NCBI RefSeq assembly: GCF_027744825.2
Contig: NW_026527054.1
Location: 1,674,001 to 1,738,000 of the forward strand
Source: Synchiropus splendidus
Taxonomy: Eukaryota > Chordata > Actinopteri > Syngnathiformes > Callionymidae
DNA: 64,000 bases
Direction of reading: 5' to 3'
Shown here: in pieces, positions 1 through 11,760 of the stretch
Layout of the letters: each line of letters starts with the position of its first letter
Position numbering within the stretch: position 1 is the first letter of the stretch
Made by a program: the position numbers and the translations under genes
The notes under the pieces: model-generated
What the model was told of the DNA's origin: nothing
Seen by the model: only the letters and a program-made list of their open reading frames with translations
The model's database searches: none

Positions 1-1660
1 AGTGGCTCAAAAGGGGCTTCGGAGAGTGAATTGAGTACCAGCTGCAGGTCCCAGTAATGACATAAAGGTCTTGAGGTTGGTCTAAGCCTTTTCACTCATC
101 TCATGAAACGGCTCACTTGACGATGCTTGCCGAAGGGGTGGCCGTCCAGACCATTGTGTAGCATGGAAAGGGCTGCTACATAAATCCGTAATGTAGGGCT
201 GCTCCGACCTTGGTTAACCAGATGCTGCAGAAACAAGAGGATGAGAGAAATAGTTGCCGATAATGGGCAGGCTGACTGGGTTCCACACCACCGGGGAAAC
301 ATGTCCAATTAGCATTGTATACTCTGAGGGTTGGCAGAGCTTAAACGTTCTGAAAAGTCAATTGGACATCAGGGGGCAAGTGACTGATTGTTAACCCTGG
401 AGAAGCCAAACCTTGAGGGGTGGTTCTAGACCTCAGGGTTCCTGATGTTTGCAGAAGCGCTGACCTCGATGGAGGGAACTCCCAGTGGCCTTTGATCCGC
501 ATATGACACATCTCCGGATACCAGCTGGAGCTGGGGCTGTTTGGATTAAGGGAAGGAGGGGGAAAGGCATACAGGAGGCCTTTTGGCCACCTTGGATGAG
601 CCAGGGCGTCCACATCCAGTGGAAGGTCATCAGATCTACGGGGAGAGAACCAGAGAGGACATTTGAAGCTCTATCTGCTGGCAAAGACATCAGCCACTGG
701 GTGGCCGAAAAACTCGCTGATCATGTTTGCCAACTCCTGAGATAAACTCCATTAATCTGGCAGAGCCCTCAATGAGGCTAAATGTACATCAGCCCAGAGA
801 AAAAATCTTTGTGGCGAGGTTGTGTGACACAGACGACCTCACGCCACCCTGACGGTTTATGTAGGCCACTGTGGTGGCGCTGTCTGATCTCACCATAACG
901 TCGTTCCCAATTAGATGGAGAGAAAGGGCCACCAACACTCTAAAACTGCCAACAGTTCCATCCGGTTCATGTGACGACCTTCGGAACTGCTCCAGATCCC
1001 GCTGACGCAGATCTGATCCAGGTGGCCTCCCCCGCCGGACAGAGATGCATCTGTAAAGACTTGTAGGAATTGTTGGATCCTGAAAAGCGCGCTGAGTCCC
1101 AGTCAGAGCACGACTTTCCTGGGGGTCATGCTGGACTCAGTCTCCGGTCAGGCCCGACACTCGAGATTTGTCTTCTGGTCTTTGGTCTGGAGTCGGGTGA
1201 GGGTGCAGACCGCGAAACCACTTCTGAAGACCTCGCATGTTGAGCAGACCAAGGCGTGGGCCCCTGCCTCAATCGCGCGATGTGGTCCAACACCAATCTG
1301 GTGTGTGCTCATGACTCCTGTTTGGACCTGGCTAGAATCAACCAGTAGTCCAAGTACGTCAGAATCCGCACACCCTGTCTCCTTAGAGATCTATGGAGGT
1401 CATCCACTCTCACACTCTGACGCACTCCAGGAGTCTCCTGCTGGTCCGGAACCGCTATCTGGTCATGAATTGGTTGAGGAGACTGAGGTGCAGAACATGT
1501 CTCCACTGTGTCTTTTTGGGTCCTAGAAAGTACCTGGAGTAAAACCCAGCGTATCTGGATCGCTTTGCCACTCGTACAATTACTTCCTTTGACAGGAGAG
1601 CGCGGTCCTCCTCCATCAGACACGACAGCTGGTTCTCTGAGTTCACCCAGGTCCACGTGG
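1..1660 (-). pseudogene. DIRS retrotransposon pol remnant (RT, RNase H, start of tyrosine recombinase)
   Basis: Read on the minus strand, this runs from an RT palm fragment (YLDYWLILA, about 1340) through an RNase H-like region containing HMNRMELLAVLE and ADRASNVLSGSLP, to the N-terminal core-binding part of a tyrosine recombinase (about 96-308, with LRIYVAALSMLHNGLDG). DIRS elements carry gag, RT, RNase H and a tyrosine recombinase in place of a DDE integrase, which matches this order. The RT is much shorter than normal, and several stops and frameshifts break it. The recombinase runs off the window start. It continues 5' into the gag-like region and P module. Element identity is well supported; the exact internal boundaries are not. 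Confidence 0.75.
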
Positions 1661-2480
1661 TGTCGCAGAACCTCGGGGTTGACTGTGAATCTGAAAGACG
1701 TGTCAATGACCGAATATCTTCTCGATCCATATGGGCAGGTGAGGAGACAGGCGCTTTCAATTCAGAAGATACTCTTTCAAGACTGGCGACCTGACCACAG
1801 GAGAGGACTCCGGGTAGGGTCCAGGATGACAGGGTCGTCGGTGCACAGCGCACACTCCTCTGGGCACAAGTCCCACTGGTTGTTCAAAAACAGACTTGCT
1901 TTTTTCAGCTGAGCCATCAGAGGAAGTAGGGCCACCAAACTTGTATTGTACCTTGATCTGACACAGCAATTCTTCTGAGATGGACACCCGAGGGACCGGC
2001 CCAATCTCAGAAAGAGATGACTAGGCAGGACGATGTCCTGCTTGCCTCTGAGAGGTTTGGAGGGCTGCAGAGGACAGAATCACAGACAGACATCACATCA
2101 GACATCGCATCAGACATCGCGTGAGGGAGCTGAGAACAGAGCAGGTCTGGCACGCAGCGCCTACTGTGAGAGCCTCTCAAGTGGTGGCTTTCACAGTCCT
2201 GTGGCGACCCCTGCTAAAAACTGGCGAGTCTGAGGAATAAGAAGAGTTAATGGCAGAATTGAAACTCCCCTGACTTTTGGCTAGAACGAAACGTGAGAGA
2301 GTGGAAAGTGTTATCTGACACCTATGCTTCTAATTGTGGAGAAGCTAAGGAAAAACATAACTTCTTGGCTCCTGAAACCTCCCCGTCTCCTGAGACAACG
2401 TCAAACAAAAACACATTTTTGAAGCCGGAGTTCGCACTGACTGGAACCGGAGGTGAACTTGGCGGTGATAAGCCCTAATT
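1661..2480 (-). pseudogene. DIRS gag-like region (module G)
   Basis: This sequence lies between the P module and the RT and recurs at 31200-32050, 43111-44130 and 58930-59830. In the better copies it encodes a Ser/Asp/Glu-rich stretch (TESSLSEDDWASPSG) followed by a basic Pro/Arg-rich stretch, the low-complexity composition expected of a DIRS ORF1. Here it is split into short fragments by stops. Assignment as gag is by position and composition only. Confidence 0.5.
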
Positions 2481-2544
2481 TTGGGCAGACAGGAAACAGA
2501 CCCGATACCAATGTAATGCAGCTTATTTTTTATTTTACATACAA

Positions 2545-3091
2545 TGATTTATTTGTAGGCTTTTGGAGGGAGCGGAGGTGAGAGCAGCCGACTGGTCTCT
2601 CCAAGAGGAGCTGCGAGGATCAGTGCAGCTACGATCCAGATGGCTGGGCTCACCCCGCCCCTTCGACCAGCGACAGTGTTCCACCTGGGCGGCGGCTGTG
2701 TGTGGAGGAGGCGCCGCGAGCAGAGCACCACGCCAACGGGCTGTTGGATCTCCAAAATCTCTGGTGGAGTGAGAGAGGTTCTGCGATGGATGAGTCTGTC
2801 CATGGAGCTCATAAAGAGCGCGATGATCTTCTCAAGCGCTATGTGCTGGTTGCCGACTGCGTTGACACCATTCCACTGCGCGATGCTAGGATGGTCACTC
2901 CTCAGGGGAGAAGTCGAGCTCAAGGGGCGGGGGTATCGCGCATCGCAAATCGCGCACGACTTCTGAGTGAGAGGGAACACAGCGCCACAATTCCAAACCC
3001 TCCACCTAAGCAGTAAACTCCTTACCTGACCATGTGTAGTGCTAGTGCCACCGGAGTGTCAGAACTGCGCCGGGAATAGTCCGGATATCTT
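2545..3091 (-). repeat. P module (GC-rich leader block), copy 1
   Basis: A ~500-bp GC-rich block that lies 5' of gag-like sequence. On the minus strand it carries an open frame (2549-2980) with the peptide IALEKIIALFMSSMDRLIHR and ending in SRLLSPPLPPKAYK; related peptides recur in other P copies. Its 5' edge (about 3075-3091) is where the L2-like LINE interrupts it. It could be a DIRS terminal or untranslated region, or part of ORF1. Confidence 0.55.
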
Positions 3092-3253
3092 CCAGAATCA
3101 GAATCAGAATCAGAATCAGAATCAGAATGAGATTTATTGCCATGGTCAGTGGGGAGCCCACTGACTAGGAAAGTGCCTTGGAATAAAGTGCAACAAAAAA
3201 CAAATAAAATAAAATAAAATAAAATAAATAGAATAACATAACAACAAGGCTGT

Positions 3254-5719
3254 TCACAAATTTAACAGTCTGATGGCCGAGGGGAAGAAGCTGTTCCTGT
3301 GACGGGAGGTTCTGGTCGGGATGGACCGTAGCCTCCTGCCAGAGGGAAGAGGAACAAACAGTCCATGTCCAGGGTGAGAAGGGTCGGCTCTGATCCGACC
3401 TGCACGTCTCTGGGTCCTAGAGGCATACAGGTCCTGAAGAGGTGGCAGGCTGCAACCGATCACCTTCTCAGCAGAACGTACGATGCGCTGCAGTCGGCTC
3501 TTGTCCCTGGAGGTGGTGCTGTTGTACCAGACGGTGATAGAGGAGGTGAGGATGGACTGGATGATGGCCGTATAGAACTCCACCAGCAACTTCGTCGGCA
3601 GTCGTAGTTTCCGTACCTGCCTCAGAAAGAACATTCTCTGCTGGGCCTTCCTGATGAGGGACCTGATGGTTGGCTCCCATTTGAGGTCCTCATTGATGGT
3701 GGTTCCCAGGAAGTAGAAGGAGTCCACAATAGGAATAGGTAAACCAGCCAACATGAGAGGGGACCGAGAAACTGTGACTCTCCTGAAGTCTATGACCATC
3801 TCCACTGTCTTCTGGGCATTGAGCTCCAGGTTGTTGTGGCTGCACCAGGACACTAGCCGCTCCACCTCCCTCCTGTAAGCCGACTCATCTCCATCTTAGA
3901 TGAGCCCAATGATGGTGGTGTCATCCGCAAACTTGATCAGCTTCACGGACTCGTGGCTGGAGGTGCAGCAGTTAGTGTACAGAGAGAAGAGCCATGGTGA
4001 GAGAACACAGCCCTGAGGAGACCCGATGTTGAGGGTCCGAGTGTCGGAGACAGTCGTCCCCAGCCTCACACGCTGACTTCGGCTGGTCAGGAAGTCTGTA
4101 ATCCATCTGCAGAGGGAGTCAGGCACGTCCAGCTGGCCAAGCTTGTCTTCAAGCAGAGCTGGAAGAATTGTGTTAAAGGCAGAGCTGAAGTCCACAAACA
4201 GGATCCTGGCATAGGTTCCTGGGCAGTCCAGATGCTCCAGAACGAAATGAAGGGCCTGGTTCACTGCATCGTCCGCAGATCTGTTGGCTCTGTAGCCAAA
4301 CTGCAATGAGTGCAGGTGAGAAGCAGTGATAGATTTCAGGTGGGACAGAACCAGGCGCTCAAAGGACTTCATGACCACAGACGTCAGTGCCACCGGTCTG
4401 TAGTCATTCAGTCCTGTGATCCTGGCCTTCTTGGGAACAGGGATGATAGTGGTGGACTTAAAGCAGGCAGGTACATGACAGGACACCAAGGAAGCATTGA
4501 AGATGTCCGTGAACACTGGAGCGAGCTCAGCAGCACAATGCCTCAGGATGGCAGGGGAAACTCTGTCCGGACCCGCCGCCTTCTGAAGGTTCAGCCTCCT
4601 GAACTGAGTGCGCACGTTCTGCTCCATGATGTCAAGAGAAAGAGGAAGAGGGGGGAGGTGAGGGGTTGGCTCATCAAAAGTGTCTGTGATCGACTTTGCT
4701 GTCTCAGTGACATCGTTCATCTTAGTTGTGTCACTAAGAGACAGCATAGTCCTTTGTTGTAAAGTGGAACATGGGGCTGGAGAGACCGCAGAGGTGTTGG
4801 TGCAAAAGGGCTGCTCAAAGCGACAATAGAAGTTGTTCAAGTCCTGTGCAAGAGCGAGGTTGTTCAGAGTGTGGGGGGCACGTGGCTTGTAGTTAGTGGG
4901 CACCTTGAGCCCTCTCCACACCACAGCCGAGTCATTGGCTGAGAACTGCTGCGTTAGTTTGTCAGAGTATGCGGCCTTAGCTTTCTTCAGCTCCCTCTGA
5001 AACCGATACTTCATCTCTTTGTAGCAGTTCCTGCCCCCACTCTTGCGAGCTGCCACCTTCTCCTGTCTGATCTGGTTGAGTTTAGTTGTGAACCAAGGTT
5101 TGTCATTTGCATAACTCACCTTGGTGCGGGTTGGAACTATGCACTCTTCACAGTAGCTGATCCATGAAGTCACAGTGTCTGTATACTCATCCAGATTGTT
5201 GGTGGCAGCCCTGAACACTTCCCAGTCTGTGGTCTCCATGCAAGACTGCAGCTCCTCTTTAGCTTCACTTGTCCAGATCTTCATGCTCCTCACAACAGGC
5301 TTTGCCAGCTTCAGCTTCTGCTTGTATGTAGGAACAAGATGAACCATCAAGTGTTCAGAGAGACCCAGTGCAGCTCGAGGGAGGGCGGTATAAGAGTTGC
5401 GGAGCGATGAGTAACAGTGATCCAGCACGCTCTGCTCTCTGGTGGAACATTTTACAACCTGCCTGTACCTGGGAAGCTCCTCACTCAGAGTCGCCTTGTT
5501 GAAGTCACCAAGCACAATCACAGGAGAGTCCGGGAAAGTTCGCTCCACATGCAGAACCTGATCCGCGAGCGCACTCTGAGCCTCACGTACATTCGCGCTG
5601 GGCGGGATATATATGGGAGCCAGAATGAATGAAGCGAACTCACGTGGGGAGTAAAACGGCTTACAGTTCACGATCAGACATTCCAGAGAGGGAGAGCAGT
5701 GCTGAAAGATCACCGTCAC
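3254..5719 (-). pseudogene. LINE ORF2: endonuclease C-part, reverse transcriptase, C-terminal domain
   Basis: Encodes the second half of an APE-type endonuclease (PVIVLGDFNKATL), a linker, and a reverse transcriptase with INDYRPVALTS, FGYRANRSADDAV, the palm motif IKFADDTTIIG and the thumb/C-terminal region SFYFLGTTINEDLKWEP. The template-primed enzyme would nick target DNA and copy its own RNA. One in-frame TAA (3896-3898) just after the palm motif separates the last ~200 codons from the rest; otherwise the ~800-codon frame is intact. A frameshift near 5700-5730 separates it from the endonuclease N-terminus. Confidence 0.85.
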
Positions 5720-6191
5720 GTCCGTACACCAGCTCCTGAACCCGGTCCGCGCGGTGAAGCTGGAAACCCTCCAGATGAAGCGCAGTGTCCGGGATGAGAT
5801 CGCTCAACCACGTCTCCGTGAAACACAAAACACAAGAGGAGGAGAAGTCTCTGTTCCGTCTCAACATCAGCGCCAGTTCATCCATCTTATTGCTGAGCGA
5901 CCGGACGTTGGAGAGGATTATCCCGGGAAGCGGAGTGCGCGATCCTCTTCGACGAAGGCGAACGAGTGCACCGGCACGTTTCCCTCTCCTCCTCAGTTTC
6001 TTCCGCCCAGCCAAAAGATGAACTAACTCCGTAACTGACACCACAAATACTGGTAGTAAGTCAGACGGAGTCAGAGCCCTGATGTTCATCAACTGATCTC
6101 GTGTGTAAAAACACGCAGATGCTCCATCAAAACACAAAAATAAACAAAATAACATGCACGATAATTCCAGGTCAGCCTTCGTCGGCGCCAT
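5661..6191 (-). pseudogene. LINE ORF2 N-terminus: APE-like endonuclease start
   Basis: Minus-strand frame starting at an ATG 16 bp inside the element's 5' end. A basic region (LRRRGKRAGALVRLRRRG) is followed by the endonuclease opening motif ILSNVRSLSNKMDE and the catalytic-region motif CFTETWL. The frame then shifts, and the endonuclease continues in the neighbouring frame near 5700. The very short leader before the ATG suggests either a nearly complete 5' end or slight 5' truncation. Confidence 0.8.
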
Positions 6192-6207
6192 CTTGTCAGC
6201 ATTACCT

Positions 6208-6522
6208 CTTACCTGCAGTTATGGGCAGACAACACGCGGTCGTGCCCTGTGTGTAGTCTCGCCATTCAACACCAGCGGGCCGTTAGTGAAGTGGGATGAT
6301 TCTTGAGATGGCGGTGGAGAGAGAGCTCAACTTCGATACGACGGGCAGCGGATGTGCTTGACTCCACCACACGGAACTCAGCTAACTCTGGGAACAGAGT
6401 CTCCAGATCAACCTCATAGCAGCGGCTGGCTCTCGTCAAACTCATCCCATGGCTTGGAAGCAGGAAATGTGGAACGGTTCAGCTGCTTGTAGGCCAGTCG
6501 CAGCGCCCTATTCGTCGAGGTT
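6208..6522 (-). repeat. Q module, copy 1
   Basis: A sequence shared with 33751-34095, 42726-43015 and 60509-60860, always lying between the satellite and a P module. It holds open-frame scraps such as ERELNFDTT but no consistent ORF. The Q/satellite joint (ccctattcg next to aggtttagtgttg) is the same in all four copies. Confidence 0.6.
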
Positions 6523-8465
6523 TAGTGTTGAATATACTAGAAAGAGTGTTTCTCCTATAGCTGTAGGTGAAATTCTCATATTCTAAGTCACCCCTCTAAG
6601 CAGTGAGTGAACAGCGCAGAAAACATGTTTTCAGCCGGAGGGACTGTGGTTTTCAGACCAACAAAAATAGAAATCTTGATAACTCTCTGAAACCACTTGA
6701 ATTAGTTCTGAGGTTGAATTAGTCCTGCAGCTACTAGAATGAAGGCTTCTGCTGTGAAGTCAGGATAAATTTTCATGTTCTCAGGCTTCCCTGAGCAGTG
6801 ACTGAACAGTACAGAATATAATATATATAATATAATAATATAGAGTTTTCAGCAAGAAAGAAAGTGGGTTTCGGACTGGCAAAAATAAAATTGTTGATTA
6901 CCCTCAAAAAACACACGTTTAGTGTTGTATATACTAGAAAGAATTTTTTTCCTATAGTTGCTGGTGATATTTTCATGTTCTGAGGCACTTTTGATCAGTG
7001 AGTGAACAGTGCAGAAAACGTTTTCAGCCTGAGTGAAGCTGGTTTTCAGACCGACTTAAATAATAAAACAATTAATATAAATAATCTTGATAACTCTCTT
7101 AAATCACTTTAGACAGGTTGAATTAGTTCTGCAACCAGTAGAAATACCTTTTCTGCTGTAGTGGCAGGTGAAATTTTAATCTTCTGAGAAATCGCTGGGC
7201 AGTGAGTGAACAGTGTGTTCACTCACTGTCACAAATGCGTTGTCGGCCAAAGAAAAAGTGGGTTTCGGACAGTCAAAGATAAAAATGTTAATAACCCTCT
7301 AAAAACAGTTCAAAATGTAGGTTTAGTGTTGAATATACTCGAAAGAGTGAAATCAGTAACAGTTGCAGGAGACATTTTTATGTTCGGAGTCTATTCTGAT
7401 AAGTGAGTGCACGGTGCAGAAAACGCGTTCTCAGCCCGAGTGATTGTGGTTTTCAGACCAACAACGATAAAAATGTTGATAACTCTCTGAAACCACTCTG
7501 AGTGGTTGAATTAGTTCTGCAGCTCCAAGAAAGACGCCTTCTGCTATAGAGTCAGGTGAAATTTTCATGTTCTTTGGCATCGATGAGAGTGAACAGAGCA
7601 GAAAAAGCCTGTTTCTGACCAGGAAAAAAAAAAAAAAAAGTTGATAACCCCCTGAAATTTTGTTCAGAAATGTAGGATTCGTGTTAATTATACTAGATAG
7701 AGAGTTTTTCCTATAGTTGCAGGAGAAATTTTCATGATCTCAGGCATCCGTGAGCAGTGAGTGAACGGTGCGTAAAACGCGTTTTCGGCCAAAAAAAGGT
7801 GGTTTAAAGACCGACACAAATAAAAATGTTGATTGCTCTCTTCAATCACTTCAGACAGGTTGAATTAGTTCTGCACCCAGGAGAAATACCTTTTCTGCTA
7901 AAGTGGCAGGTCAAATTTTCATCTTCTGAGGAATCGCTCAGCAGTGAGTGAACAGTGCGTAAAATGCGTTTTCGGACCGGCAAAAATTAAATTTTTGATA
8001 ACCCTCTAAAAACGTGTCAGAAATGTAGGTTTACTGTTGAATATACCAGGAAGAATGTTTTTCCTATAGTTGCAGGTGATATTTTCATGTTCTGAGACTA
8101 TTCTGAGCAGTGGGTGAACAGGGCAGAAAACGCGTTTTCAGCCCGAGAGAGGCTGAGTAGGAAAAAAAAAAACTTTATAACCCCCTGAAATACAGTTCAG
8201 AAATCTTGGTGTTGGTGGTGGTGTTAATTATACTAGAAAGAGTGTTTTTCCTTTAGTTGCAGGAAAAAAATTTCATTATCTCAAGCATACATGAGCAGTG
8301 AGTGAACAGTGCATTAAACGCATTGTCAGCCAAAGAAAAGGTGGTTTACAGATCGTCGAAAATAAGTGTTCATAACTCTGTTAAATCACTTTAGACAGGT
8401 TGAATTAGTTCTGCACCCAGTACAAAGACCCTTTCTGCTATAGTGGCAGGTGAAATTTGCATCTT
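6523..8465 (+). repeat. ~188-bp satellite array, forward orientation
   Basis: About ten diverged monomers. Recognisable anchors recur every ~165-220 bp, mostly 176-191: gaaattttcatgttctgag, then gcagtgagtgaacagtgcag, then aaaacgcgttttcagcc, then aaaaatgttgataactc. Two monomer flavours alternate (one with gaattagttctgcagctac, the other with aggtttagtgttgaatatac). Short ORFs here are by-products of the repeat. The array ends abruptly at DIRS 3' sequence at about 8466. Confidence 0.9.
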
Positions 8466-9260
8466 CTGAGGAACACTCTATGTATGAGGGGCTGTTAATG
8501 CTACATCTTCACAACCCATTCATTCATTCAGGCTGAATAGACCACGGGCGAGGTGTTCCGGACTGCGCGAATCTGCCACCTGTGCACACACTCACACGAG
8601 GGTGTGCTGCAACCTGTTCATGCGAGGGGTTTGTTGGTCGCAGTGTTATCCAGTTTCATGTACTGCTGGTACCTTCGCATATAATTGGAAGCGGATTAGG
8701 TGCAATAAAATGCGCATTACCTTGACGGCCATCCGGCAAAGAAGACAGCGCTGCCAGTCAGGACGCCGGTTAAGGATGGCCATGGTTTTGTCCCATGGAT
8801 TCCTGGTCAGTCCGCAAAGCCATGTGCTCAAGATGACTTCATGGGTGATTCAGAATTCCAGATGGGTTCTTGACATACGGCGACCCTGCAGTTTACCAGA
8901 TCATGACTACATGCTTTGGTGGTCGGCAGAAGCTAAATGGCGTTGCTCCCGTAACTAGAAGGATGATGGCATCACTAGCTATGAATGACTGGCGCGTCAG
9001 GGCCCACGGCAATCCTTCTCCCCTGAGTGTGATGACACCTCAGTCCTGCCTGACGTTTCCGTGGTCCAGAGGAGGCGCTCCGCTCGTCTTCAGATCTCAA
9101 GATTCTTCGCTTCATGTGCCAGATGTGCCGGCTCCAGCTGTAATTTCACAATTGTAATTTCACAATTACAGAGTCACTGACTCACTCCTCTCTAATTTCA
9201 CAATCATATTTTGCAGAGTGCCCTGGCACTTCCAGTGAAGTAGAAAGGCTGGTGTAATAT
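8466..9260 (+). repeat. DIRS 3' noncoding repeat end plus M modules
   Basis: Starts with the last unit of the DIRS 3' repeats (tatgaggggctgttaatgct), then an M block shared with 40440-40820, 50300-50640 and 56721-57100, then a segment shared with 30170-30415 and 44910-45125 (ccctggcacttccagtgaag, near its end). No reading frame is consistently open across copies, so I treat it as noncoding element sequence. Confidence 0.55.
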
Positions 9261-10078
9261 TCCTTGTGACGAGTGGGGTTTGTCATAGGACATGGTGGAC
9301 ATGATTTGGGCCAAGTTTGGGCTCCCACTGGCGGACCTCTTTGCCAACAGTGTTTGTTGCCGGAGGGCCTCCTTCACACCTTCCCTCCACCTCGCCTCCT
9401 CCTTCAGTTGATGAGGAGGATTCAGAAGGTGAGAGTGATTCTATTGGCGGCAGATAACCCCAGCTCGATCTGGTACCCAGAGATGTCGCAGATGTGAGCC
9501 TGCAGCAGGTAGTAGAAATTATGAGGGGTCTACACCCGTTTAATGCTGAACGGGTGTGGACTGCTGTCTGTTGGGTAAACATCCACTGCTAGTCCAGTTA
9601 AAGCAGGGAGACAAGACAAAGACCCACCTCGCATCTGCCCCTATTGGGATCTTCAATTGGTATTAAGTCTGACTCTGAAGCTCTCTTGGAGCCACTTGAT
9701 CAGACTCCTTTGGAGCTGGTGGCTTACAAAACAGCTCTTCTCCTGGCTCTGGCCTCCATCAGGAGGGTTTGGAGAACTATGTGCCTTCTCGATTAGTCCT
9801 GACTGTATTTCATGTATTCCTGTGAGGGCACTGAGAGCTTATCTAAATGCAGTCAAGGCCTTCAGGAAAACAGAGAAGCTGTGGGTGGCACTGGCAGGTG
9901 GTAAAATGGGGCAACATCCATAGCAGCCTTCAGAGGAGTTTCTTTGGCAGAAATCTGCCACGCTGCCTCCTGGGCTTCCGTCTCAACTTTTGCAGAATTC
10001 TATTTATCTGAAGTAGCTGCTTCTTCTTTGCCTCACTTTGTCCTGTCTTCAGGTGCTTCCAGCAGCTCTGGCCAATAA
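9261..10078 (+). pseudogene. DIRS RNase H end and tyrosine recombinase
   Basis: Plus-strand remnant. The RNase H end (RRIQKVRVILLAADNPSS) leads to the recombinase (LLALASIRRVWRT) and its C-terminus SLAEICHAASWAS, then STFAEFYLSEVAASSLPHF, where the Tyr in FYL is the likely catalytic nucleophile. It ends at TAA 10076-10078. Frameshifts near 9780-9920 remove part of the catalytic core. The endogenous retroviral LTR begins only 11 bp after the stop. Confidence 0.75.
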
Positions 10079-10088
10079 ATGAGAGAAT

Positions 10089-10521
10089 TGTTAGTGTAGT
10101 CCGGCCAGCGGGGTACACTTCTCAGGGCGTCGAGTCGGGAGCAGAAGAAACCACAGAAGTAGTGGGATACAAGCTTTGTTTTATTCCACATCAGCGTAAC
10201 ATAATTTCATCGCTTGACATCGCTCAGTATCAAATTGTTCAAAGTACAAACACATTAGGTAGGGGCTGGATCAAGGGCGTTCCTTGTACCAGATACACAT
10301 TGTCACAAACATGCATGTCCACCTTTGGCCTCCTGGCTGAATCACAAAAACAAGAGCTTCTGGCAGCTCCAGAGAAAACATACATTCCTGTTTTCACTTC
10401 AAGGGTACCATCTCTGGCGTATTTGGAATACAGAGTGGGTGGATATCTGTTCAACATTCCATTGGTACTGAAAAACAAGTTATCATTGTAACCCTAATGA
10501 CACAGGTCAAATTATTCCACA
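10089..10521 (-). repeat. Endogenous retrovirus LTR (3' LTR), 433 bp
   Basis: On the minus strand it opens with TGTGGAATAATT and closes with CCGGACTACACTAACA, the TG...CA ends of an LTR. An AATAAA polyadenylation signal lies about 90 bp from the end (10172-10190 region). It is directly preceded by a polypurine tract, so it is the 3' LTR of the minus-strand provirus next to it. Confidence 0.85.
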
Positions 10522-10537
10522 ACATATCTCCCCTTTG
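10522..10537 (-). other. Polypurine tract
   Basis: On the minus strand the bases next to the LTR read CAAAGGGGAGATATGT, a purine-rich primer site for plus-strand DNA synthesis. Its position abutting the LTR fixes the LTR edge and the provirus orientation. Confidence 0.8.
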
Positions 10538-10990
10538 TGGGTCTCAGACCCACACACCGAATTTAGCAAACTATCCCATTTTATTTTATTGAAGATTATT
10601 TCGTACTGTAACAGAGCAGTGACAATATACTGGATATAAGTATGTAGAAAATGTTAACTAAATGATTCATATAGCTGTAGTTAGTTCAATATGTTTACTG
10701 CTGTCTGGTTAAATAAAAATCTCAACCGCGTCGCAGGAAAATGTTAGTCAGTTCGTTTCCGGAAGCATCAAAAGTTTTCCCCAATTGTTTTTTGTTGTCA
10801 CTTTTCGTCATAGGTGAAATTTTCTTTTTTTTTTTTTTTTTTTTTTTAGTGAAACAATAATCAAGTAATTATACTGGCAAAGAAACATAGGATCATGATT
10901 TAAACACATTTGTCATGTAATCATAACAACACCTCATTCTTCAGTCACCTCTGGAGTATGATCAGAGTCCTCCAATTAATCAGGTGATGG
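10538..10990 (-). other. Retroviral 3' noncoding region
   Basis: AT-rich sequence with no usable ORF between the env tail and the polypurine tract, including a run of about 22 T (plus strand, near 10826-10848). Nothing else recognisable. Confidence 0.5.
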
Positions 10991-11377
10991 CTACAGATGT
11001 GGTCTCTCAGTCACCACGAGAGCCAGTTGTTCAGCAGGCATCATGTTCAGCATCTGTGCGTTCCAAAGTCCCGTCGTGACCGCTAACTGCTTCTCAGTCA
11101 TTCGCAGACACAGTTTCCTCATCATGGGTACGATGCAACATGCCAGAAGAAAAATGACGATGAGTATGATTGCAGTAGTCATCCTCACTTCTGCAAAAAA
11201 TGCTCCACATTTTCTTCGGTGTCCATCTAACCAATCCCAGGCCCAACTTATAGCTCCTGCATGCTCTTTTATCTCATTTTTTGAATCTCTAAGTTTATCC
11301 ATTGCAATGGCAAATGTTCCATCAGGTGCGGTGTTGTTGGAATGTAAGTGCAACACTGATCTGCAAACATGTGACAC
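10991..11377 (-). pseudogene. Endogenous retroviral env C-terminus (transmembrane subunit)
   Basis: A 128-codon tail of an envelope protein. It has a Cys/Trp-containing ectodomain end (ISWAWDWLDGHRRKC), one membrane-spanning segment (AIILIVIFLLACCIVP) and a ~45-residue cytoplasmic tail. The surface subunit and fusion region are absent, so no functional envelope is encoded. Identity rests on the membrane topology and on position between integrase and 3' LTR. Confidence 0.6.
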
Positions 11378-11760
11378 ACACCAACCAATCTAACACCTGA
11401 CGATTTCGTAACACCATTTTACCAGTTTCATGCAGTTGTTCTCCCAGTAGTTTAAATATTTCATAGGTATGGTTTGTGTAAATAGTAAATATAATTAATC
11501 GAATAATGTGGTTTTATTACAGAGAGGACTAGTGGTGGTCAAAACTGGACGGTCATCTTCGTTTCCTTTTTTTTGACTGTGGTGTGGTTCCAAGTTTGGC
11601 AGACAGTGTTTTACCTAGAGCTCCCTGACCTCTGACATGGATCCCACTTTTACTCCGCCTGTCCTGCACCAATACGCTTAACGTTTTGTGTTTCTGGGCA
11701 TTTTTCACACAACGGGTGATCGCATCGTACTTAACTGAGTCCCTGTTATGCTCGAGTTTT
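11378..11760 (-). other. Degenerate gap between integrase and env
   Basis: About 380 bp with stops in all minus-strand frames. It should hold the start of env but is far too short for a surface subunit, so most of env has been deleted. No other feature seen. Confidence 0.5.

Larger units (their letters stand above)
3092..6207 (-). mobile_element. L2-like non-LTR retrotransposon (LINE), near full length
   Basis: A minus-strand LINE with endonuclease and reverse transcriptase ORFs, a 3' UTR (about 3131-3253) and a 3' microsatellite of AATCAG-type hexamers (about 3092-3130), the tail style of fish L2/CR1-group elements. It interrupts a sequence that is continuous elsewhere: in other copies the text of module Q runs straight into P at ...cttccag / ttgtgggcag. 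No long target-site duplication is seen, as is usual for this group. Confidence 0.85.

Noticed and set aside
10826..10848. Poly-T run as the tail of a reverse-strand SINE or retrogene
   Set aside because: It sits in the retroviral 3' noncoding region with no retrotransposon body next to it and no target repeats visible.
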